A stretch of 64,000 nucleotides of DNA from Chelonoidis abingdonii (GCF_003597395.2 NC_133771.1:56722423-56786422); one strand, 5' to 3'. Positions 23,785 through 36,781 are shown, counted from the first letter of the stretch. Made by a program: numbers and translations. The notes: generated by a model not told the origin, from the sequence alone.

Positions 23785-26601
23785 GACACCCAGAAATATG
23801 GGGCTGGCTCTTGGGAGACCACAAATGGAGATCTGCAACACTTGCATGCCAAAGAGCTGTGCTTCAGGAGGCAACATCTGCAGAAGGGTCAAGAAATATT
23901 TTGTGGGTGGGGACAGCTATCCACCTGCTGAACATCCACAGCATTTGGGGGAAAGAAAGCAGCAGCCCCAGAGTGACCTAAAGGAAAGGCTTTTTCCTCT
24001 ATCCATCTCCACAGATTTCCATTGTGCTGCACCTGCTTACTGAGATTACATGTGGGAAACAAGATTTGGCCTGTAATGGAACAGTTTGAGGGAAGGGCAT
24101 TATGTACAATACAGCTGGTTTGCCAAATTTGCCCCCATGACCCTGGTGTCCTTGACCTTAGATTAGAAGGAGATAGTTACCATCTCTGGACAAACAACAC
24201 AGTCTCTAATTTATACCAGTAAATGATGCAAGTGATTATATCAATTGTCCATGTTAAAAATATTTAAAAATTACTACAACAGTTACATAAAACACACAAA
24301 AAGAATCAGAGAAATTCAATGCCACATGTAACCCACAAGGCTCCTCTGAGGGCCACTGTGGTCTTCAGCCTCCCAGTCAGTCCACTGGACTCAGTGAGAA
24401 CTCCTCCAAATAGCTGCTCTATGTTAGTCTCTTCAGGCCCCTTCCTCACCTTTGGTTTGGCACAGTCTACAAAGGTCACAGAAACCCCAGCTGAGAGATT
24501 AGCAAGGGTTACACAACTGAATAAAGTGATCATAAATCAGCAGATGTCCAGATACGTAGATATTTACACAGTGTAAGCTGTTCTGTACATTATTGCCCAT
24601 TTTGGGTGCACCATGCAGAGAACATTCTGTTTCATTTGTACACTGTGCTCATCAACATGGTAAATGTGTAGATATAATCCATGTTTGCTAAACTAGAAAG
24701 AAGACAAGGAGCAAGCCAGATTCTGCAGTTTTTAAATTACTTACCTGACATCCCACTTAATGTCATTACCCATTGTTGGTTTAATCATTAATGAGGTAAT
24801 CAGTTCCTGTAATCTTGGAGGTGAATGCAAATCCATGGTTTTCATTTTAATTTAATTTTAAATCAGCTTATTAAAGAATAACCATGCCTCCAACTTCTCA
24901 GAGTCAGAATTAATAAGTTTACATCTCGGGGCCAAGATGGCACACTGTAATACAATACTGTATCATGAGCAATCATAGGCAGAGAGGAGAAAATACATAG
25001 AAGTTGAGGGTTATTAACTGAAATAGAAGTTAATAGAGCATGGGAAAAGACCTTTATGACATCTCCATTTACGAATAAACTCAAGTGGCTTACTGACCAG
25101 CATGCTGGTGATCCTAAGCTACTGCAACAGTGTCAATTAACTAGCACTCAGACTGGAGAACCAAATTAGCACAAAGCCATCTGTCCAGCCCCTAATCCTG
25201 AGTTGCTCTGTGCTCCCCCAAGCTGTAGCTGAGGAGTGGAGCTCTAGCATTGCAGAAGGTTTGAATTCTGTGAAAAAACACCCCCCCACACACTTGTAAT
25301 TTAGCCACTACAAATAGAACCAAAATAGCTCAGTACTGTTCAGTCTGTTTTACTTCCTACTTAAAATACAGTACCTTGGCACAATTCCAAATAGTTGAAA
25401 GGTCTCCACACATATTCTACCTTCAACTCTCTCTCAAATAAAATGTATAAATTACATTTGGCCACACACATATAAAATTCAACATTTGGAAGGGGAAGGA
25501 GTTTGGCATGTGAAAGTAAGTCCTGAGGTGATAGATTATTGAACAGAGGGCATATGAAGTGGTCTAAGTGTATGATCAATTGATGTTTCAAAGGGCCTAC
25601 ACATCACCTACACATATGAAGTATTAATTCATGTGATACATTTTAGAGCCAGGTGATAAATTGCAGAATTATGTAATAACTTTCTAACCTCCTGAACAGT
25701 GTCAAACAGCCACTTTTTTTTACTAACCTTCTAGAGAAATATTCACTACTTCACTCCCAGATATGAAATTTCTCTAAAATGTCCATCAAACAAAGCACCA
25801 TGACAGCTTTTCAATATATAAAATCATCCTCAAAAATATAAATGGTATTTTCTTGTACTGTTGCTTCTAAATGGGAACTCACACTTCTTACCCTAAAAGG
25901 CTTAGGAAAATTGATTTTAAACTAACGCAAATTTACCATATTTAAACTTATATAAAGAGAGAATTTCTGCCCCAAAAGCGTCCAAGCAACCTTTCACTCT
26001 GTGATTCTATATAATCTGTTTGAGTATTGGATGGAGACTGAACTGGAATAAAACAGATTGAGCAAATTTGTAAAGCCAGATTAGACATTATGTAGTCAAT
26101 ATAAAGGCGGAAGACTCCTGCAAAAAAGAAAGTCAGTTGTAAGTCAGCACCTGGGTAAGCTGTGCCAGTTTTCAGAGCTCAAAGACCATCTTTCTTTTTT
26201 TTCCCCACAAGGTTAAAGTATGACAATAATTTGAACATGCTTATGTCACCAGATGTTCCCCATTTATCATGCATCCCTTGCTTTCCCCCATTAGAACATT
26301 GGCCTCATGAGTTCACTTTTAGACTGCCTTATCTGAAACAAATTAGCATTCTGGATAAGTGAAACAGCTCGCTTTCTTAGGGTTTTGCCATTAAGGGATA
26401 TTCTTGCTTCTCTAGCATCATCAACTTTCCTTGACTTACGATTCAGGAGTGCTGATGCCGAGGCAAATTTAGCAAGCAATTTTCAGAACGACTGTGTTTC
26501 ATATTAGTATCACTGAGCCATCTGCAAGGAGCTCTTTGTCATCCACAAAGACAGAGTTCACTGCTTCTGCATAGCTTTGTCAGTAGAATTACAGGGAAGA
26601 G

Positions 26602-26800
26602 GCTGTCTTGTGGAAAAGGAATTGGAATTAAACTCAAGATACTGGGGTTCAATTCCTGCCTCAGCCATAGTTTTCCTGTATAACCGTGGTGATTCCTTTA
26701 ATCCCTTTGTGCTTCACTTCTTTATCTGGAAAGTGACAATAATTATACTTCATTTCTCTAACCCTTGATCTTGTCTAGCAAGCTCTTTGAGGAAGGGATT
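26602..26800 (+). mobile_element. MIR-type SINE
   Basis: TTGGAATTAAACTCAAGATACTGGGGTTCAATTCCTGCCTCAGCC, followed by CCTTTGTGCTTCACTTCTTTATCTGGAAAGTGACAATAATTATACTTC, is the standard MIR order (tRNA-like B box, then the core and the TTTCCTCATCTGTAAAATGG-like segment). It is old and diverged. Confidence 0.6.
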
Positions 26801-27776
26801 TATTATGAGTATTTAGTACAGAGGGCCATAGTTTCTACTCTAATACAGACAATGACAGAAGGAAAATGTTCTCCATTTTTCTCTGCTACTCTTGAAATGA
26901 TTTCAGCTGCTAGTATTTTCGATCACTTCAAATGGTTAGACATATCTGTCAAAATGGAGATTTTTTAGAGTTACTATATTCAAAAAAATACAAACTGGGA
27001 AACTACAACAAAAATACTGAACACCAAAAGGAATCTAGAAGTCTTGCTTATGTGAAAATGCTACCAATGTAGTTTTCTTTTACCTTGTCCATATTTGCTA
27101 GTAGGAATCTGTTACCATGGGAATGTGAAAGTAATTTCCTTTTCTTTTAAAAACTTTTTTATGATAATCAGTAAAGGTCATTTTGGCTTATATCCACTCT
27201 GCTTCACATTATTGGCCTCACTCGCTAATACCACAATTGCGATGAAAGCCATTTAAAAAGAAATAGTGACCTACTCTCTTGTTTCCAGAATATCTGCTTC
27301 ACAATTGACATGCTTATCACATTTAATGTTTCAGCAATGGCTTTAAAATAATTGCTTTGGGTGCAACTAAAGGTTAAAAAAAAATCCAGAAAAGCCTTAA
27401 AGAGTTTCTGCATTTTTCATGCCCATTAACCATACTGATTTGCAACAGAGACACAATGTTTTCAATAGAAACTGGCATATTTTTAAAATGTGGCATATTT
27501 TTAAAAGAGCTAATATTGCATATGTATATATGTAGGCGAGAGAGAGAGTAAATGCCACAGATTGTGAAATGAAAGCCCAGCAGGAAGAGACATCCTACAC
27601 AAAAATCAAAGGAGATCTTACATTTATGTGTTAAAGCATGTTAAAATGAGCCCCTAAAGACAACAATCTGCATTTCTCAGAGAGTATGGGGTTAAGGCTG
27701 AGGATGTATTTTCTCTGATATGCAATGTATACATTTTACAAAAGCCTATATTCAAATACTCATTTTTCAATCACAG

Positions 27777-27878
27777 CACCTTACGAAATATGTCCTGAAG
27801 ATTATTTGATGTCAATGGTGTGGAAAAGAACCCCAGCTGGTGACATGGCATTCAATCGATGTCCTCTCAATGCCACAG
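27777..27878 (+). CDS. ADGRB3: ADGRB3 exon: hormone-receptor (HormR) domain, first half
   Basis: This 102-nt exon follows TCACAG and precedes GTACAG, phase 1-1. It encodes the start of the HormR domain found between the TSRs and the GAIN domain in BAI receptors ([16 protein letters not shown], then [19 protein letters not shown] across the junction). Two cysteines and the conserved Trp of the family are present. NAT is an N-glycosylation sequon. It matches human BAI3 closely as I recall it, with Met for Leu and Arg for Gln changes. Its short size explains why it is easy to miss in simple frame scans. Confidence 0.94.
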
Positions 27879-28330
27879 GTACAGTAGTACATCAAATTTA
27901 CATGCTGACAATAGAGGGGGAAAAAACTGTTTTATTTTTTGTTAAAACTGCCCTTCCACCTGCATTCAAACACATCTAACCATTGCCCAGATACTATAGT
28001 GAAATATATAAACATATATAATATAATGAGTAATAATTAATTGCCAGGATGTATCAGGCAGTTTGCTGAAAATCAAGCAGATCCTAAAGCCTTCTAATTA
28101 AAACTCGTAAATGCCAATTATATGACACAGCAAATCTGTTACAGAAACATAACATAAGATATAAGTAAGAACATGACATGTACTGCTCTTTGAATGCTGC
28201 TGATGCTCATTTGCATGAAATTGTTTCTGTGTGTGCTCTAAAATAATATAGAATGTATCCTACATAGTCTTTGTTCACTCTGACTATTCTCAGTTATATA
28301 AATATTTTCTCTGTTCTTTATGACTCACAG
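27879..28330 (+). other. ADGRB3: ADGRB3 intron within the HormR domain (452 bp)
   Basis: The shortest intron in the window, GTACAG to CTCACAG, AT-rich, with no repeat that I recognise. Confidence 0.85.
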
Positions 28331-28437
28331 GCACCACTAGCAGACGCTGCTCTCTCACTGTTCATGGAGTGGCCTTCTGGGAACATCCAAGCTTTGCTCG
28401 ATGCATATCAAATGAGTACAGACACTTGCAGCATTCA
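28331..28437 (+). CDS. ADGRB3: ADGRB3 exon: hormone-receptor (HormR) domain, second half
   Basis: This 107-nt exon lies between CTCACAG and GTAGGT. It enters in phase 1 (completing the Gly codon) and leaves in phase 0 after QHS. It encodes [16 protein letters not shown] and [19 protein letters not shown], with the second cysteine pair of the HormR domain and the conserved Trp. Because its 3-prime end is in phase 0 and the next exon starts with ATT AAA GAG (IKE), the joint HLQHS-IKEHLAK agrees with the human order. It is the donor exon for the 26-kb intron that contains the assembly gap. Confidence 0.94.
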
Positions 28438-30560
28438 GTAGGTGCAAAGCCAGCTTTAGTACTTGCTCTCTTTATTCTTTGCTAATCATCACCATATAAG
28501 CATTTAACTGTTTACCCTTCAGTCAGACTTCTGATGAGGAAGAGGGGTGGGGGAGACTTGAAGAAGGATAATTTATATCCAATGTATATAATTGTGATCC
28601 TGTATATCTGCTGCTGTTTGAATGAAAAAGCTCTTTGTCTCACTGTAGCAGTGAAAAGAATGATGAAGGGTCCCTTTTTCATTGTTCATTGTATAAAGTT
28701 TTTACGGAGGTCCTGGGGGGTAAAGGCACATATTTTAGATTTATTAGCAAATGAGATCGGAATAAATGAGATTTACAGGAATTCAACCTACTAAGGGCAT
28801 GTTATAATACTTTAGATTTGTTGATTGCATGCTAGCAAGTGAGGAACTATGATGCCTTTTTGTGATATCAAATTCTGAACTTCCACTTTAGGTGAAATAA
28901 AAGGGAAACAGTTGAAAGGTAAAAATACCACACTCGATTGCAAACAAAATAAATAACCCCATGAAGCAATATGATACGCTTTTCAAACATACATAGAAAG
29001 GTTTCTTGACAAGATATAAAGTGTAAATATATTAAGAGTCTTCCTAAATGTATTTTTTAAATTCTGTTTTCCCAGTTAAGGACTCTGCCAGGTCATTGCA
29101 GTGCAGGCAGAGCCCATTTTAAGATTCTCATGGACACTCATTTTTTTTTCTTCACAAGATATATTTTCCTGACACCCTTATTACTCCTCCTCCTCTTTCA
29201 AAGGTCACCATTAATGCTGCTCCATTAATCATTCAACAGAGGGGCACTAACAGCTGTGTGTTTGTGAAGGAATATGACTACTTCCCAGCCTCTCAGCCAA
29301 GCACAACACTCATGTAATGTGCTTAACAATCTGGTGACTGAATCTGATTTCCCACCTGGAGGAGACTGTGATGAATTCCCTTGAGCTGCCTTTCTGTTTC
29401 ATTAGATTCCAACTTAATTGAGACAAGGGATGCAGTTTCAGCATTACCTAACAGAAGTATTATTTTTAAACTCAGACAAGGAGAAAGCACCTGTGCTAGA
29501 CCAGACCTCCCCTCTTCTGCATGCATCTGGCTGGGAGTTGTGGTATCCCTCTACCTTTCATACAGGAGAGCAGAGCAAACAATGTGGCTTTGCAATTAGG
29601 TATTTTTATAGTTTTTTAAAAATGACACGTTTTTTGCATACTTAAAAATAACCTGCCAATTAATATCAATATGTTCTGTGCTAATTAATGCAAACCTACT
29701 GCAAACGAGTACTATAGTAGCCTCAATAAATACCACATCAAAGTACTAGAGACAGGATCTTGCAGTATATGAAAAATGATGCAAACTGTATTTTGGGGAC
29801 AAGTTCTGGAGACTTTTCAGAAATAAAGGAAAAGTATGGGCTTGATTATAGCTGGTCCTTGCGTGGCAACACACATTAGAGCTATAGCAGGTGGCACAAT
29901 GGAGCAAGGAGCCTCTGGTCCCTTCCTTCCATGACCTGCAGGACCACTGCCTGGAATTGCAGCCTTTGTGCTTGAAGGAGCAGAAGAGATGGTACTTAGT
30001 TGCTTTCACCTGGGTTCACCTCAATGGAAAAGTGGTGGGGACGTGCTTCACCCCTCCAAGCTCCAGCTGTGTTGTGCCCCTTAAAGGGATGCCAGAGATT
30101 ATGTCCTCCCCTTGCACAACTGGGATGCTTCACTTTAAGGCAGAATGTCTCTCTGGGGTGAAGTGGCTCTGCATCACGCCTATTGCAGTGCCGTGGCTAA
30201 GTGCTATGATTTAATCATGTATCTTTTTGTATAAAACATCTTAGTAATTTCCCAATAGATAAATAATGTGCTGCAAGTGCATTGGTTTCTTTGCTCTTTT
30301 CCTATTAGTGTGTTGCAGTTTAGACACACTTTACAGTGATTTCCATTACAAATGGACAGTTGCAGTGATACTTACATACTTCTTCTTCTTGAAATGGGAA
30401 ATACTATAAATGCTGCATGTTTAACAACTGAGGATGATACATGTCCAGTTTTTAAAAATATTCACAGTGGTCTATTGTGTTTACAAATATCTCTTGCCAT
30501 GGAAATAATTCAGATCAGAAAAATCGAAATTATTCAAAATTTTCATATTGGTTCTGACTT

Positions 30561-30633
30561 GAGGTGAAATCCTGGCTCCACTGTAGGCATTAGAAGTTTT
30601 GCAATTGACTTCACTGGGGCCAGAACTTCACTC
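30561..30633. repeat. Short palindromic repeat
   Basis: GAGGTGAAATCCTGGCTCCACTG pairs with CACTGGGGCCAGAACTTCACTC in inverted orientation around GCAATTGACTT. It resembles very short palindromic MITEs that I associate with turtles. It is decayed. Confidence 0.4.
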
Positions 30634-31494
30634 TTGGAGTTTTAAGTATATTGTTTTGTTTAAAAGACTCCATTACTGCTGTGATGGCCTAGGCGCATTC
30701 TACATCTGAACAATTCAGTGCAGCACACTATGGAATATCTGATGGGATTGTTAGCATTTCAAAATTTAATAGCTGTTAAAACATCCATGGCCTGATGGAA
30801 TTCACTGAACCTATCATTTTGGAGCAAAGGCAAATAGAATAGCCACAAAACAAAACCTAGAATGTTGCATTCAGTGACATGTACAGAAGCTGAAGTGTTT
30901 CATATGAAATACTGAAAGGGTTAAACAAATTTTATCAGGTATACATGAAATAGAGCTGACACTTTTAGACAAAGTGTGTTTCTACACTGGGCAGTTAACC
31001 CAGGTGATTGGCACCTAGGCCTGAGCTTCTGGGTTATCCTCACCTGAGTGTGACCATTCCCACAGCAAAGCCATGGTCCTATTACAGTATTCTTTCTGTT
31101 TCTGCACTCACCAGTGTGTGTTTAGGGGCATAACCCATGGTTCCTTGTGCTGAGATGAGTTCTTGTGGGAGAACTCATCTGTCCTTTCAGGTCGAATCAT
31201 GGGAAGGGCATTAGAGGATTAGCAGGACTCACATGATTTTTCAACAGTGTGACTGTTGAACTTCCATGGGTTGCAGGGGAGTGGGGCTACTGCGGTGTGG
31301 GGATTAACAGTGGATTCACCACTACACAGCTCTATAAACCTTATACATCCAGGCTGAGGGTATTGAAAGAGATTTACAGGAAAATCAGCTAACATGAGGG
31401 TGTCCCCATCTGAGCATGCTACCAACATCCCTTATTCCTTCCTGTTAGAAACTGTTGTCTGGTGCGTGCCACCTTCCAGTCACTCTTTAGAATT

Positions 31495-31550
31495 TTCATA
31501 ACCTGTCTGTATCTGTTTTCAGCATTTGTAAAATGGAGATAATAATTAGA
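31495..31550 (+). repeat. MIR core fragment
   Basis: TTCATAACCTGTCTGTATCTG, followed by CAGCATTTGTAAAATGGAGATAATAAT, matches the end of the MIR core (CAGTTTCCTCATCTGTAAAATGGGGATAATAAT). Confidence 0.5.
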
Positions 31551-32477
31551 GGTGGTTGAATAATGGAACCAGTTATTCATGAATAATTTATCCAACATTT
31601 GGCACAAAACAATCATCAAATCACTTCAAAAAACAATGTTTGACCATCTTAGACAGCTGGTTGAATAATGTGAAAAATCATTCACTAAATAATTTAAGGG
31701 ACAAAAAGATGCCAAAATCTGTCAAATAAACTTTTGGGAAATGATTTGGTCAGCTCTCCTGATAATACTTGCAGAGCTTAATGAGGATTACTTTTAATAC
31801 GACGCTATACTTTGAATATGTAAAAAGATAAATGCTATTCTTTGCCCTCTGCAATCATATGGTCCACTGTTCAGTCAATTACTTGCCCTTTTTCTGAACA
31901 CGTTTTACATGTATTTTGTTGTAATTGGAGTCTAGAAACACGCAACTAAAAATAGATGCATTTGTTACTTCACTACCTGAAATTATCATTATATTGTTAA
32001 TTTAGATTAGGAACATAAATATACATCAGAAAATACTAATGTAAAACCAAGATTCCCACAAAAAAATTGAAATTTTAATTCACAGTAGTTGAAAATATTT
32101 TCAGAATATCTAAATACCAATTAACTCCTTTGAAAGATAATTTGTCATATCTCATTTACTGTCACGATGAGAAATTCCAAACTGAATTAATAGGAATTGT
32201 TGTTTGTCGTGGCACACATGACTTTGAATCAAAAGACATGGCAAATACATGTGTTTCAGCTGTGGGAGACCACCAAACTGCCATCTGACTTCCAGCTTGT
32301 GGTATGTCAGTGTTCAAAATCAAGTGTGCGACATTCTTTTTATTCTGAGGAGTTGCATTATTATCCATTAATTATTTTATATAACAGTATAAAAAGTACT
32401 CATTATTCTTGCCACAAGCTCATTCAGTAAAGGGGGCCAAATTCTAGTTTTCATTATGGTTTGTGGACAAGTGTATT

Positions 32478-32852
32478 AAGTGAATTGTAGCTTTTTAAGG
32501 CCAGAGAGGGACCATTTTGATTATCTAGTCAGAACTCCTTCAGAACACTGGTTATAAATTGAACTACAGCATATTTCTTAGAAAGATATCCAGTCTTGAT
32601 TTAAAGTCTTCATATGATGGAGAATACATCACAACTCTAAATAACTTGTTTCAATGGTTAATTACCCTCACTGCTAAAAATTTGCACCTTATTCCTACTC
32701 TGAATTTGTCTAGCTTCAGCTTCCAGCCATTGGATCTTGTTATGCATTTTGTCTTCTACATTACAGACCCCTCTACCATATACTACTGTCAATGCACATC
32801 AAAACATTCACTGATATTAATGAAGGTTTGCACAAAAGACCAAAGGTAGAAT
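32478..32852 (-). mobile_element. CR1-type LINE fragment, antisense
   Basis: GGCCAGAGAGGGACCATTTTGATTATCTAGTC ... GGTTAATTACCCTCACTGCTAAAAATTTGCACCTTATTCC ... CTTCCAGCCATTGGATCTTGTTATGC is the reverse complement of a CR1 3-prime region that I know from turtles and birds. It is truncated and more diverged than the CR1 at 33058. Confidence 0.7.
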
Positions 32853-33057
32853 ATGTTTTTATGTCATAACTAAATTTTGATTGCCATTTATTATTTTTCT
32901 TCATAATAAATTATTGCTTCCCCATCCTTTATTCTCTTTTTCTCCCTCTTCTCAGTTTTGGTGTGCTTCCTCTGTTCTAACCGCATTTCCTTCCTTGCTT
33001 CATTTTCCAGTTGAGTTGCTCCCTTTTCCATACTCTAGCCTCTAAAACAATCAAACA

Positions 33058-33957
33058 TAGATTCATAGATTCTAGGACTGGAAGGGACCTCGAGAGGTCA
33101 TCAGGTCCAGTCCCCTGCCAGGGGACCAAATACTGTCTAGACCATCCCTGATAGACATTTATCTAACCTGCTCTTAAATATCTCCAGAGATGAAGATTCC
33201 GCAACCTCTCTAGGCAATTTATCCAGTGTTTTAACCACCATGACAGTTAGGAACGTTTTCCTAATGTCCAAACGCCTAAACCGCCCTTGCTAGGCGTTTG
33301 AAGCCCATCGTTCTTGTTCTTTTAGATACCCCGAAACACTCATCATGGTTCCCTCTCAGTCTTCTTTTCAAACTAAACAATCCCAATTCGTTCAGGCCTT
33401 CCTCATTAGGTCATGTTTCTCAAGCTTTACTCATATTTTTGTTTGCTCTTCTCTCGGACCCTACTCCAATTTCTACCACATCTTCTTGAAATGCGGTGCC
33501 CAGGAACTGGACACAATACCCACCTGAGGCCTAACCAAAGCAGAGTAGAGGGATAGATGACTCTTGTGCCTTGCTCACAACACACCTGTCAATGCATCCC
33601 AAAATCAACGTTGCTTTTTTTGCAACAGCATCATACTGTTGACTCATATGTTGCTTGTGGTCCACTATAACCCCTAGATCCCTTTCTGCCGTACTCCTTC
33701 CTGGACAGTCTCCTCCCATTCTGTATGTGTGAAATTGACTTTTCCTTCCTAAGTGGAGCACTTTGCATTTGTCTTTGTTAAACTTCATCCTGTTTACCTC
33801 AGACCATTTCTCCAATTTGTCCAGATCATTTTGAATTATGATCCTGTCCTCCAAAGCAGTTGCAATCCTTCCCAGTTTGGTATCATCTGCAAACTTAATA
33901 AGCATACTTTCTATGCCAGTATCTAAGTCATTGATGAAATTGTTAATGATGACACTG
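33058..33957 (-). mobile_element. CR1 LINE, 3-prime 0.9 kb including reverse transcriptase C-terminus, antisense
   Basis: The 3-prime terminus at 33058 (AGATTCATAGATTCTAGGACTGGAAGGGACC) is the reverse complement of the CR1 ATTCTATG-type end. On the minus strand, from 33905 to 33531, a frame reads KFADDTKLG, the FADD catalytic box of the reverse transcriptase. It continues DLDKLEKW, MKFNKDKCKVLHLG, then ERDLGVIVDH and AKKATLILGC, which is the CR1 thumb/C-terminal order. The element is truncated just upstream of the FADD box, so it is inactive. Confidence 0.88.
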
Positions 33958-34403
33958 AAGTGTGATCACTGGGCATAAGAGCTGGAACTCTAATGACATC
34001 AGCTGTATGTCAGACAGTTCACATCTCTGATTCATTGTTTCCACTGTCCACTGAGGAAGGTTACACTTCTTCAGTTCCAACCGTGAGGTCTAGAAACCCT
34101 TTTTAAGTGAAACCTTACATTCTGAATACATCCTGCAGTAAATATAAATACCTAAAGTGGGCTGGATCTGGCCTGGATGCTGTAGGTTTGACCTCCTGGT
34201 GATTTATGGGTGCTTCTTACATCATTTAGATAAAGAAGATAATAAAGGGCCTATGCTTCAGAAATCTCTGTGATGAATGGATCAGACTCCCTAAAGGAGC
34301 AGAATGAGAATCAGGATTAGCAGCCAGGCAGTCCCACCACCTACAATTAGTGAAATGCCGTGACAGAGAATTGTTCTTTGCATCACAACTGGACAGACTA
34401 GAC

Positions 34404-34722
34404 CAGTGGTGGGAAACCTGTGGCCCATGGGCCGCACACAGCCCATCAGGATAATCTGCTGGTGGGCTGTCAGACAGTTTGTTTACATTTGCATGGCCGC
34501 ACGCAGCTCCCAGGGGCTGTGGTTCACTGTTCCTGGCCAATGGGAGCTGCAGGAAGTGGTAGCCAGCGCATCCCTGTGGCCCGCACCACTTTCCACAGCT
34601 CCCATTGGCCAGGAATGGTGAACCGCAGCTACTGGGAGCTGTGGGTGGCCATGCAAAAATAAACAAACTGTCTGGAGGCCCACCAAAAGATTACTCTGAC
34701 AGGCTGCAGGTGCCCACCACTG
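34404..34722. mobile_element. Complete hAT-like MITE with perfect 8-bp target duplication
   Basis: The termini are CAGTGGTGGGAAACC and GGTGCCCACCACTG. GACTAGAC lies immediately outside both ends (34396-34403 and 34723-34730). The interior is itself a long imperfect palindrome (GCATGGCCGCACGCAGCTCCC against GGGAGCTGTGGGTGGCCATGC, and CTCCCATTGGCCAGGAA against TTCCTGGCCAATGGGAG). It has no transposase. All open frames here on both strands are products of the palindrome. Confidence 0.88.
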
Positions 34723-35749
34723 GACTAGACTCAGATTCTGGTAGCTACGCAGTGAGAGGATTACAGTGCCAAGAGTCTACCACTGAGAATATCTTGCAGC
34801 TGGTTCCTTTGAATAAATACCACCTCTGAGACCAACAGCTTGAACACAGGTGTTAGGATGAGGAAATAGAGAAGAAGTATTTTTGATACCCTTACCAGCT
34901 CTACAGATGGTAGCCACTTTAAACAGCACCTGGAAATGAAATGGTGGCTAGTGCAGAACATGTAGGACAAGAGTAGAATGGTTTGGGATGGAAGAGCAAT
35001 TACTCATCATAACTCTATGGGAGCTTTCTGGAAGAAATGGGTGAAGCTACTATGACCAATGATGCTCACTGATCTTAAAGAATCAACATTTAACCTCTGC
35101 CTGTACCCCTAAGAAAATGATCAGACACTAAAACTAGCCGTGACTCCACCACCAGCCTCTCCAAGACTTAGAAAAGAGGAGTTACCATTAATTCATTGCT
35201 AGCTCAAATGACCTGTCCATGGGGACCATTAAAAACCTTCTCCAGAGCAAACAGAGCTTTTGGAAAAGACAAGATAGTCTTGATAACATGTCACTGCTCC
35301 ACATCAAAGATAGAGTAACCTGTGCACTTAAAGTGAAATTCCTTGAAGTGGCTCTTGACCATTTAAAGACTGCATAATATGTGTATATTGTGCTGAAAAT
35401 GCTAATAAATAGTGATGTCTGTGAAAGCACATAATATGTCTTACTTTCTGAATGTCATCAGAAATATCTGAAAATCTCTCCATTGTTTCTTATTTTCTAA
35501 ATCTAACAAAGAATGAATGGAGCCCAATTTTCAAATTTAGATGACTAAAATTCCATATTTAGACACTTAGATGCCAAACACTAGTATTTTGTGCCAACTT
35601 GTGTAATTAATCTCCTGAATCAGGCATGAATACATGAAAATCAGGTTCTTATTCTAAAGAGGAGATGAAGTTAGAAAAACAGTTAACTCTTGGGAGTCTG
35701 GGAGCAAAAATTCACATAAGAAATAACTGACTAGTTTCAAGTGATTAAT

Positions 35750-36099
35750 CTAAGGCTGAAAGGGACCTTGAGAGGTCATCTAAACCAGCCCAATATGCTG
35801 AGGCAGGACCAAAAATGCCAACACCGTGCCTGACAGGTGATCAGCTAACTTGTTCTTAAAAACTTCCTATTCCAGTGCTTAGCTGTCCTTATAATTAGAT
35901 ATTTTTTCCTAATACCTAAACTAAATCTCCCTTGCTAGAGAATAATCTGGTTGCTTCTTGTCTCACCTTCAATTAATATGGAGAACAATTGATCACCATT
36001 CTCATTATCACATTTGAAGACTGTTATCAGGTCCCTCTTCAGTCTTCTTTTGTCAAAACTAAACACAACCAGTTTTTTTAACCTTTCCTCATAGGTCAG
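35750..36099 (-). mobile_element. CR1 LINE, antisense, part nearest the 3-prime end
   Basis: GGCTGAAAGGGACCTTGAGAGGTCATC starts the reverse complement of a CR1 3-prime region. It continues to CCTTTCCTCATAGGTCAG, where it is interrupted by the LTR at 36100. The same CR1 resumes at 36787. It is older and more diverged than the CR1 at 33058. Confidence 0.8.
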
Positions 36100-36781
36100 T
36101 GTAACGATGCGGCATTCACTCCTGCATCACCTTCTGTTGGTCACCCTGGGAATTAGCTCTTTTGACCCAGTGCGCCCTCTGCAGGCTAGTGCCTCGCTGC
36201 CGCTGGCCCCCGTATCCCTCCCGGATCCAGTGCCCCTTATCCTTGGGCACTGCCCCCTGGCAGTACACGTGCTGTCTGGGTATCCCCACTCAGGGGAACC
36301 CCCACCCACTATTCCCACCTCGCCTCAGTCTTGGGCTACTGCCAGTCACCATCTAGACCCAATCACTGGGGCAGACTGCAGTGTAAAAACCACTCATCAC
36401 TGGCAAGGAGCGTTTGGACCAGCTGCCTCTGCCTACCCTGGGCTGCACCCTTGCACCCTAGTACTTTTGACAAGGCCGCAGCCTGGGGCTTTTCCGGGAG
36501 GGAGCTCCCCAGATCCCTTGCCCTATTCCCCAGCCCTGCTCCCCTCAGGTACTCTGTTCAGCTTCCCAGCAGCCAGGCCCTTCTCCCTCTAAAGACAGAG
36601 ATAGATGGACTCTGCTCTTGGCCCACTGCCTTCCTATAAGGGCCAGCTGGCCCTGATTGGGGCATGGCCACAGCTGAGCCTGCTTCCCCAATCAGCCTGA
36701 GAACTGCTTGCTCCCAGCCACAGCCCTCTCCTGGGCTGTTTTAAGCCCTCTAAGACCCGAGCAGGTGACCACCCCACTACA
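36100..36781. mobile_element. Solo LTR nested in a CR1, 5-bp target duplication
   Basis: The block begins TGTAACGATGCGG and ends CACCCCACTACA (TGTA...TACA). It is flanked by GTCAG at 36095-36099 and at 36782-36786. The CR1 reads continuously across it if it is removed together with one GTCAG. GC-rich internal sequence, CTTCCTATAAGGGCC as a possible TATA-like motif and the absence of any coding region fit a solo LTR. The 161-codon frame on the + strand is Pro/Ser-rich and unlike any retroviral protein. Confidence 0.88.

Larger units (their letters stand above)
16666..27776 (+). other. ADGRB3: ADGRB3 intron between TSR4 and first HormR exon (11.1 kb)
   Basis: The intron begins GTGAGA and ends ATCACAG. 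It contains a tRNA/MIR-like remnant (about 17445-17560), a CR1 end (19537-19690), a MIR-type SINE (19862-20108), a longer CR1 end (20734-21075), a tRNA-like SINE remnant in antisense (about 21080-21190), a palindromic DNA element (about 21376-21662), a complete hAT-like MITE (22174-22758), a possible LTR (about 23199-23784) and a MIR (26602-26800). The stretches 16666-17444, 17561-19536, 23785-26601 and 26801-27776 are AT-rich, and I recognise nothing in them. Confidence 0.85.

Noticed and set aside
29865..30200. Possible further repeat element or exon
   Set aside because: It is a moderately GC-rich stretch with short open frames on both strands, but I found no inverted ends, target duplication or known family motif. 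The BAI3 message needs no exon here because HLQHS joins IKEHL directly.
33531..33905. 124-codon minus-strand frame with a FADD box as a candidate gene
   Set aside because: It is the C-terminal part of CR1 reverse transcriptase in a truncated LINE, so it is annotated as a mobile element, not a host gene.
34226..34686. Several overlapping open frames on both strands, up to 146 codons
   Set aside because: They arise from a self-complementary hAT-like MITE, so both strands give similar GC-rich frames.
36107..36592. 161-codon Pro/Ser-rich open frame on the + strand
   Set aside because: It lies wholly inside the solo LTR (36100-36781). Its composition reflects C-rich LTR sequence and it resembles no retroviral protein.
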